Source: Clostridium sp. CAG:440 (GTDB taxonomy: Bacteria > Bacillota > Clostridia > TANB77 > CAG-508). From it: 29,094 nt of DNA. Within the stretch, counting starts at the first letter, position 1, and every line of letters begins with the position of its first letter. Positions 24,203-29,094 of this stretch are shown here, one piece after another. The notes under the pieces were generated by a model that had not been told where the DNA came from, made no database searches, and saw only the letters and a program-made list of their open reading frames with translations. The stretch is from the NCBI GenBank assembly GCA_000437215.1, contig FR898624.1:6320-35413 (forward strand), written 5' to 3'. The position numbers and the translations under genes were made by a program.

Positions 24203-25216
24203 ATGTTAAAAAATAGGAAAATACAATTATTAATACTCATAGTACTTTTAATAATTGTCACAACATTTTTCATTATAAAAAATGTAATATATAAACCTAA
24301 AGCAAAAAATTCTAAAGAACAATATAATAATATAAAAAGTAACAATATTGAGACAACAAATGTTGTAGAAAAAAGTGTTATATCAAAAGAAGATTTACTT
24401 AAAAATATTAATTATGCTGAAAAAGAAATAAAAGAAGATGAACTTTTAAACAAATTAAAAAATTTAGAAATATATGCAATAGAGTTTAAAGAAGAAAATA
24501 ATGTAAATACTAGTATTGTAGAACTTTGCCTGCAATATATAAGAAAAGATAAATATAATAGTGATGCGTGGAAAATCACAGCTGGAAACATAAACGAGGA
24601 ATTTGTTAAATATGTAAATGAAAAATCAAAAGAACTTTCAAATTATAATTTCCAAAATGCAAAAATTCCAAATGCCAATATTGATTTTGTTCATATGTGT
24701 GCATCATTAAATGCAATTATTTATAATAGCAAAATAATACCTTCAGAATATTCTGGATGGGCAGGAGATTTAGTAACACTAATGGGACAAATAATAAAAT
24801 ATGATGAAAACAAAACAAACAATGAGTTAATAAAATATGGCAATTCATTAATAGGGGCAAATTCTACAAATACACTATTTAATGAAAAAGATATGCAAGC
24901 TGATGTAGATAGTATAAATCTTTCAAAACAAATTTCAAATAGTTTTTATATAGAAATAATTAATTATTATTATAAAGAAAATGATGTAAGAAAAAATAAT
25001 ATGAGGGAATTTAAAAAATATTTATTAGAGAAGGAAAATTCACAAACTATATATGAAGCTGTAAAAAATAATTTTAGTAAAAATAAAGTTTATATAAATG
25101 CTTTAATAAATAGTTTAACTAATTCAAATATTGCACAAAAATATAAAGAAAATCAAGAAAAATACATAGAAATAATGGCCCAGATTTTTGAAAATTATTT
25201 TTTAAAAAATTTGTAA
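24203..25216 (+). CDS. Membrane-anchored protein of unknown function
   Basis: A 337-residue protein. One N-terminal membrane segment (IQLLILIVLLIIVTTFFIIK) is followed by a lysine- and asparagine-rich linker and an otherwise hydrophilic, mostly helical external domain. The best-conserved-looking part is around residues 165-200: NIDFVHMCASLNAII, then SGWAGDLVTLMGQI. The Asp-His pair followed by W-A-G-D-L resembles uncharacterised bacterial envelope proteins, but I cannot name the family. No lipobox is visible, so this is a signal anchor. AAAGGAG precedes ATG 24203. It may depend on readthrough from the L32 gene or on a weak promoter of its own. Confidence 0.75.
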   Translation: MLKNRKIQLLILIVLLIIVTTFFIIKNVIYKPKAKNSKEQYNNIKSNNIETTNVVEKSVISKEDLLKNINYAEKEIKEDELLNKLKNLEIYAIEFKEENNVNTSIVELCLQYIRKDKYNSDAWKITAGNINEEFVKYVNEKSKELSNYNFQNAKIPNANIDFVHMCASLNAIIYNSKIIPSEYSGWAGDLVTLMGQIIKYDENKTNNELIKYGNSLIGANSTNTLFNEKDMQADVDSINLSKQISNSFYIEIINYYYKENDVRKNNMREFKKYLLEKENSQTIYEAVKNNFSKNKVYINALINSLTNSNIAQKYKENQEKYIEIMAQIFENYFLKNL

Positions 25217-25223
25217 TAAAATG

Positions 25224-25252
25224 TATACAAGAAAAGTTTTTTGTGGTATAGT
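25224..25252 (+). promoter_or_regulatory. Possible promoter of the HdeD-like gene
   Basis: TATACA (25224-25229) and TATAGT (25247-25252) lie 17 bases apart. Each departs from consensus, so this is a moderate call. Confidence 0.45.
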
Positions 25253-25291
25253 GTTAAAAAAGAAAAAATAAATAGCAAAGAAGGTAATAAA

Positions 25292-25825
25292 ATGTTAGAA
25301 AAAATTTTAAAAAGAGCAAGCTGGTCAGACATTATTGTATCAATAATTTTTATAGTTTTTGGAGTAATGTTAGTAACAAATCCAGGAACAATAATTTCAA
25401 TGCTATCTGTTATTTTAGGTGGAATATTTGTAGCAATAGGAGCATTTAAAGTAATTGAATATTTTTCTAAAGGCAAAGAAGATAGCTACTTATTAGGAAT
25501 AGGGGTAGCAGCAATTTTATTGGGAATTGTTTTAATGTTTTGCACAGGAACTATTTTGTCAATATTTAGAATTGTAATTGGTGTATGGATAATTTATACA
25601 GGTATAATGAATTTAAATACTGCAATTCAATGGAAAGACTTACAATCAAGACTTTGGCTTTTAACTGTAATATTTTCAATACTAGTTGTAATTGGAGGTA
25701 TATATATTTTAGCAAATAGTGGAGCTATTTTAGAAACAATAGGTGTTTTAATTATAATATATGGAGTTATGGATATAATAGAAAGACTTATATTTATGAA
25801 AAAAATAGATAATTATTTAAAATAA
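25292..25825 (+). CDS. HdeD/DUF308 family membrane protein
   Basis: A 177-residue integral membrane protein with about six hydrophobic segments in pairs (IIVSIIFIVFGVMLVTNPG, ISMLSVILGGIFVAIGAF, LLGIGVAAILLGIVLMFC, FRIVIGVWIIYTGIMNL and two more). This repeated layout, with glycine-rich ends and a polar PG after the first helix, is typical of the HdeD/DUF308 family. E. coli HdeD is linked to acid resistance at high cell density, but no mechanism is known for Firmicutes members. ATG 25292 is preceded by GAAGG; a longer upstream frame would start inside the promoter. Confidence 0.82.
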   Translation: MLEKILKRASWSDIIVSIIFIVFGVMLVTNPGTIISMLSVILGGIFVAIGAFKVIEYFSKGKEDSYLLGIGVAAILLGIVLMFCTGTILSIFRIVIGVWIIYTGIMNLNTAIQWKDLQSRLWLLTVIFSILVVIGGIYILANSGAILETIGVLIIIYGVMDIIERLIFMKKIDNYLK

Positions 25826-25831
25826 AAAATT

Positions 25832-25865
25832 AAAAGGTGTATTTGGTGTTAAATACACCTTTTTG
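25832..25865 (+). terminator. Terminator of the HdeD-like gene
   Basis: A 13-base stem (AAAAGGTGTATTT, loop GGTGTT, AAATACACCTTTT) followed by T. Confidence 0.9.
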
Positions 25866-25895
25866 TATTATTTGAAATAATGGAACAAAAAACTC

Positions 25896-25924
25896 TTGAC
25901 AGTTTACAATAATAAAGTTAAAAT
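25896..25924 (+). promoter_or_regulatory. Promoter of rny
   Basis: TTGACA (25896-25901) and TAAAAT (25919-25924) are separated by 17 bases, leaving an ~80-base leader before rny. Confidence 0.72.
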
Positions 25925-26011
25925 ATAAGAGGTAGGAAAAATATATTAAAAAAATTATAGATATATATTTATTCGAACATTGAAAATTAAATAAGAAAGA
26001 GGTGTATATTA

Positions 26012-27553
26012 ATGGAACCATTAATAATTATCGCCGCTGTCTTAATCTCACTTGCAATAGGCTTAGTTGTTGGTATGGCTTTAAGAAAAAAAGTTGCAGA
26101 ATCTAAAATTCAAGGAGCAGAAAACGAGGCAAAAAGATTAGTAGAATTAGCAAAAATAGAAGCAGAAAATTTAAGAAAAGAAGAGATTTTTAAAGCTAAG
26201 GAAGAAATTGTAAATAGCAGAAAAGAATTAGATCAAGAGATTAAAGAAAGAAGAGGCGAAGTACAAAGACAAGAAACAAGATTAATTCAAAAAGAGGAAA
26301 ATTTAGAAAAACGTTCTGATAATTTTGAAAAAAGAGAAAAAGAATTAGATTTAGAATATTCAGAATTAGAAACTAAAAAAGAAGAACTTGCAAAATTACA
26401 AGAAGAAGAAATGGAAAAACTTCAAAAAATTGCTTCTTTAACAAAGGAAGAAGCAAAACACAAATTGTTAAGTGAAATGGAGAAAGAAATAACACAAGAA
26501 AAAGCTGCATTAATTAGAAATTTAGATCAAAAAGCAAAAGAAGAAGCAACCAAAAATGCAAAAGAAATGCTTAGTTATGCTATACAAAAATGTGCAGCAG
26601 ACCATTCACAAGAAACAACAGTATCAATTGTTTCACTTCCAAGTGATGATATAAAAGGAAGAATAATCGGTAGAGAAGGAAGAAATATAAAAGCATTAGA
26701 AACATTAACAGGAGTAGATTTAATAATTGATGATACACCTGAAGCTGTTGTATTATCAGGATTTGACCCATTAAGAAGAGAAGTTGCAAAAATTGCCTTG
26801 GAAAAATTAATTGATGATGGAAGAATACACCCATCAAAAATTGAAGAAATGGTAGAAAAGGCCAAAGAAGAAGTTGAACAAACAATAAAAGAAGAAGGTG
26901 AAAGAGCAGCATTAGAAACAGGAGTTACAGGACTTCATCCAGATATAATAAAACTAATAGGAAAATTAAAATACAGAACAAGTTATGGACAAAATGTACT
27001 AAACCATTCAATAGAAGTGTCAAACTTAGCTAGAATAATGGCAGAAGAATTGGGGTTAGATGCCAAAAGAGCTAGAAGAGCAGGTTTATTACATGACATA
27101 GGAAAAGCGCTAGACCATGACATGGAAGGAACACACGTACAAATTGGTGTAGATGTACTTAAAAAATATAAAGAAAATCCATTAGTAATAAATGCAGTAG
27201 AAGCACATCATGGAGATGTAGAACCACAAACATTAGAAGCTGTTTTAGTACAAGCAGCAGATGCAATTTCTGCATCAAGACCTGGAGCTAGAAGAGAAAC
27301 ATTAGAAGCATATATTAAAAGATTAGAAAGCTTAGAAAAAATTGCAGACTCATTTGAAGGAGTTGAAAAATCATTTGCAATCCAAGCTGGTCGTGAAATT
27401 AGAATAATAGTAAAACCTGAAAAAATTACAGACGACCAAATGACAATATTAGCAAGAGATGTTGCAAAACAAATAGAAAATGAAATGGATTATCCAGGAC
27501 AAATAAAAGTAAACATCATAAGAGAAACAAGAGCAATTGATTATGCAAAATAA
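26012..27553 (+). CDS. rny: Ribonuclease Y
   Basis: A 513-residue RNase Y, the normal length. The N-terminal membrane anchor (LIIIAAVLISLAIGLVVGMA) is followed by a long charged coiled coil (residues ~25-190), a KH RNA-binding domain (IKGRIIGREGRNIKALETLT) and an HD phosphodiesterase domain with LLHDIGKALDHDMEGTH near residue 360 and the downstream AHHGDVEPQTLEA. RNase Y starts mRNA decay at the membrane in Firmicutes and cleaves AU-rich single-stranded RNA. AAGAGGTG precedes ATG 26012. It stands alone with its own promoter and terminator. The usual ymdB neighbour is absent here. Confidence 0.97.
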   Translation: MEPLIIIAAVLISLAIGLVVGMALRKKVAESKIQGAENEAKRLVELAKIEAENLRKEEIFKAKEEIVNSRKELDQEIKERRGEVQRQETRLIQKEENLEKRSDNFEKREKELDLEYSELETKKEELAKLQEEEMEKLQKIASLTKEEAKHKLLSEMEKEITQEKAALIRNLDQKAKEEATKNAKEMLSYAIQKCAADHSQETTVSIVSLPSDDIKGRIIGREGRNIKALETLTGVDLIIDDTPEAVVLSGFDPLRREVAKIALEKLIDDGRIHPSKIEEMVEKAKEEVEQTIKEEGERAALETGVTGLHPDIIKLIGKLKYRTSYGQNVLNHSIEVSNLARIMAEELGLDAKRARRAGLLHDIGKALDHDMEGTHVQIGVDVLKKYKENPLVINAVEAHHGDVEPQTLEAVLVQAADAISASRPGARRETLEAYIKRLESLEKIADSFEGVEKSFAIQAGREIRIIVKPEKITDDQMTILARDVAKQIENEMDYPGQIKVNIIRETRAIDYAK

Positions 27554-27602
27554 AAGTGAAAATAAAGAAGAAATTTAATTTAAAATAAAAACTTAAAATT
27601 AT

Positions 27603-27636
27603 AAAAAATCATCTAATTTTAGATGATTTTTTTTTG
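27603..27636 (+). terminator. Terminator of rny
   Basis: AAAAAATCATCTA, loop ATTT, TAGATGATTTTTT followed by further T: a strong intrinsic terminator. Confidence 0.92.
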
Positions 27637-27663
27637 CTTTTGTGATAGAATTTATTTAAATAA

Positions 27664-27733
27664 AAAATTGCCAACGGTTCCGGGTTTGTTTGGCAATTTA
27701 TTGCCATTTAAACCCGGAACCGTTGGCAATTTT
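27664..27733. repeat. REP/MITE-like hairpin upstream of priA
   Basis: Perfect 24-base arms (27664-27687 and 27710-27733) carry AACGGTTCCGGGTTT and are far more GC-rich than the surroundings. The centre holds a second hairpin, TGGCAATTTATTGCCA (27691-27706), that repeats the ATTGCCA of the outer arms, so ATTGCCA occurs four times in alternating orientation. It differs in sequence from the 1714-1820 element. It ends three bases before the priA ribosome-binding site. Confidence 0.85.
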
Positions 27734-27747
27734 GTTAAGGAGAAAAG

Positions 27748-29094
27748 ATGGTAGCAGAAGTAATAATTAATAGAACAGCAAAAAAATTAAATAGAGTTTT
27801 TGATTATAATATTCCTAAAAATATGGAAGATTTTGTTATTATTGGTAGCAGGGTTTTAGTTCCATTTGGAAAGTCAAAAAAATTGGAAGAAGCTTATGTT
27901 ATTGGCATAAAGGAAGAATCACAGTATGAGGTAAAAGATATTGCAAAACTTGAAGATAGTCTTACAAATTTTCAAATTAAGCTTGCAAAATGGATGGCTA
28001 GAAGATATTTTTGTAATGTTTCTGATTGTATTAGATTAATGCAAATGCCAGGAACAAATAGTAAAGAAAATAAAGTAAAAGATAAAATTATAAATACTGT
28101 ATATTTAAAAAAAGGCATTGAGGAGATCGAGTTTGAGATTGAAACAGGGAAAATAAAGTCTCCTAAACACAAAAAAATAATAGAATTTGTAAAAAGTAAT
28201 GAAGGTTGTACAATTCCTGAAATAGAAATGTTTACAGATTGTTCTAGAGCTATTGTAAATACACTTATAAAAAATAATTATTTGGAAATTGTAGAAAAAA
28301 CAATTGAAAGAGATCCTTTATTAGATAAAAAAATAGATAAGACAAAATGCTTAAGACTAACACAAGAACAGCAAATAGCATACAAAAAAATAGAAAATAG
28401 TATTTTAAATAAAAATTTTAGTGAGTTTTTATTATATGGTGTGACAGGTTCTGGAAAGACGGAGGTATATTTGCAATTAATAAAAAAGGTTTTAGAAATT
28501 GGAAAAACTGCAATTGTGTTAGTACCAGAAATATCACTTACACCACAAATGTTAGATAGGTTTATATCTAGGTTTGGAAAAGAAGAAATTGCAGTTTTAC
28601 ATAGTAAGTTATCTGTTGGAGAAAGGCATGATGAGTGGAAAAAAATTAAAGAAAATAAAATAAAAATTGTAATAGGAGCAAGGTCTGCAATTTTTGCACC
28701 TATAGAAAATTTAGGAATTATAATTATAGATGAAGAACACGATTCTTCTTATAAGTCAGAGTCTAGCCCTAAATATAATGCAAAAGAAGTGGCAAAAATT
28801 ATAGCAAAAAATAGTAAATGCCCATTAGTTTTGGGAAGTGCAACACCAGATATAAATACATATTACAATGCCCAAAATGGTGAAATAGAACTTTTGGAAT
28901 TAACAAAAAGAGCAAATAATTCTAACTTACCCAATGTAGAAGTAGTAGATTTAAAATTAGAACTTGCAAATGGAAACAGGTCAATGCTTAGCAATTCTTT
29001 GTATGATTCAATAAAAAATAATTTAGAACAGAAAATGCAAACGATTTTGTTTTTAAACAGAAGAGGCTATTCAACATTTATAATGTGTAGGGAA
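27748..29094 (+). CDS. priA: Primosomal protein N' / replication restart helicase PriA, N-terminal 449 residues (3' partial)
   Basis: Open to the window edge, 449 codons of a protein usually 730-830 residues long. It begins MVAEVIINRTAKKLNRVFDY, the 3'-end-of-DNA binding domain, with RVLVPFGKSKK. A winged-helix region follows, then the superfamily 2 helicase core: Walker A YGVTGSGKTEVYLQ near residue 235, VPEISLTPQML, Walker B IIIDEEHDSSYK and motif III LGSATPD. The cysteine-rich zinc region should lie just past the edge after NRRGYSTFIMC. PriA restarts stalled replication forks by loading the replicative helicase. ATG 27748 is preceded by AAGGAG at 27737-27742, and a REP-like hairpin lies immediately upstream. 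Confidence 0.96.
   Translation, partial: MVAEVIINRTAKKLNRVFDYNIPKNMEDFVIIGSRVLVPFGKSKKLEEAYVIGIKEESQYEVKDIAKLEDSLTNFQIKLAKWMARRYFCNVSDCIRLMQMPGTNSKENKVKDKIINTVYLKKGIEEIEFEIETGKIKSPKHKKIIEFVKSNEGCTIPEIEMFTDCSRAIVNTLIKNNYLEIVEKTIERDPLLDKKIDKTKCLRLTQEQQIAYKKIENSILNKNFSEFLLYGVTGSGKTEVYLQLIKKVLEIGKTAIVLVPEISLTPQMLDRFISRFGKEEIAVLHSKLSVGERHDEWKKIKENKIKIVIGARSAIFAPIENLGIIIIDEEHDSSYKSESSPKYNAKEVAKIIAKNSKCPLVLGSATPDINTYYNAQNGEIELLELTKRANNSNLPNVEVVDLKLELANGNRSMLSNSLYDSIKNNLEQKMQTILFLNRRGYSTFIMCRE

Noticed and set aside
1..29094. CRISPR array, tRNA or rRNA genes, prophage
   Set aside because: No regularly spaced direct repeats, cloverleaf sequences, rRNA segments or phage structural genes were seen on reading through.

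Overview
The window is strongly AT-rich, with almost all arginines encoded by AGA, short intergenic gaps, strong Shine-Dalgarno sites and TTGACA/TATAAT promoters. The gene content (Rel, RNase Y, MiaB-MutS, ECF sigma factor with a beta-propeller partner, and GITLIALVITIIVLL-type pilin-like proteins) points to an uncultured, probably gut-associated, member of the Clostridia. This placement is inference from gene content, not from a marker-gene tree.

Layout. 1-4297: end of rel, a metallo-beta-lactamase (MBL) hydrolase, a REP/MITE-like hairpin, hisS and a membrane-anchored phosphodiester glycosidase. 4298-5434: two repeat elements, then a divergent Crp/Fnr regulator with a clear promoter and operator. 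5435-6347: a small deoxyribosyltransferase-like protein and an RdgB/HAM1-like NTP pyrophosphatase. 6348-9720: a promoter with a long structured leader, a pilin-like/Big2/FGE-lectin surface protein, a decayed paralogue and a terminator. 9793-13826: miaB-mutS. 13946-16532: ECF sigma factor overlapping a membrane-anchored beta-propeller protein. 16585-19140: P-type cation ATPase whose ribosome-binding site lies in a terminator hairpin. 19255-21267: promoter/operator, small antitoxin-like protein, zeta-toxin kinase and MBL enzyme in one operon. 21326-23173: asnB on the minus strand. 23274-27553: DUF5662 protein, L32, an unknown membrane-anchored protein, an HdeD-like protein and RNase Y. 27664-29094: a second REP-like hairpin and the start of priA.

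Main discovery. Three otherwise intact genes (hisS, the glycosidase and the rdgB-like gene) are each split by one +1 frame change. At all three the zero-frame codon at the break is CGG. Skipping its C restores the protein, with glycine (GGA, GGT, GGA) read next. Reading every gene in its own frame, I find no other in-frame CGG codon in the window. Arginine uses AGA, AGG, CGT and rarely CGA or CGC. So CGG appears not to be an arginine codon here but a site of +1 recoding: CGGN as a four-base glycine codon, or frameshifting at an unassigned codon. HisRS is normally essential, so plain gene death is unlikely. A real decayed gene nearby (8854-9666) has stops and A-run indels with no CGG, which gives an internal contrast.

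Secondary points are two REP/MITE-like hairpin families, DGR-like variable tails on the pilin-lectin proteins, a zeta-toxin operon carrying an MBL gene, and a terminator that doubles as a ribosome-binding-site hairpin.
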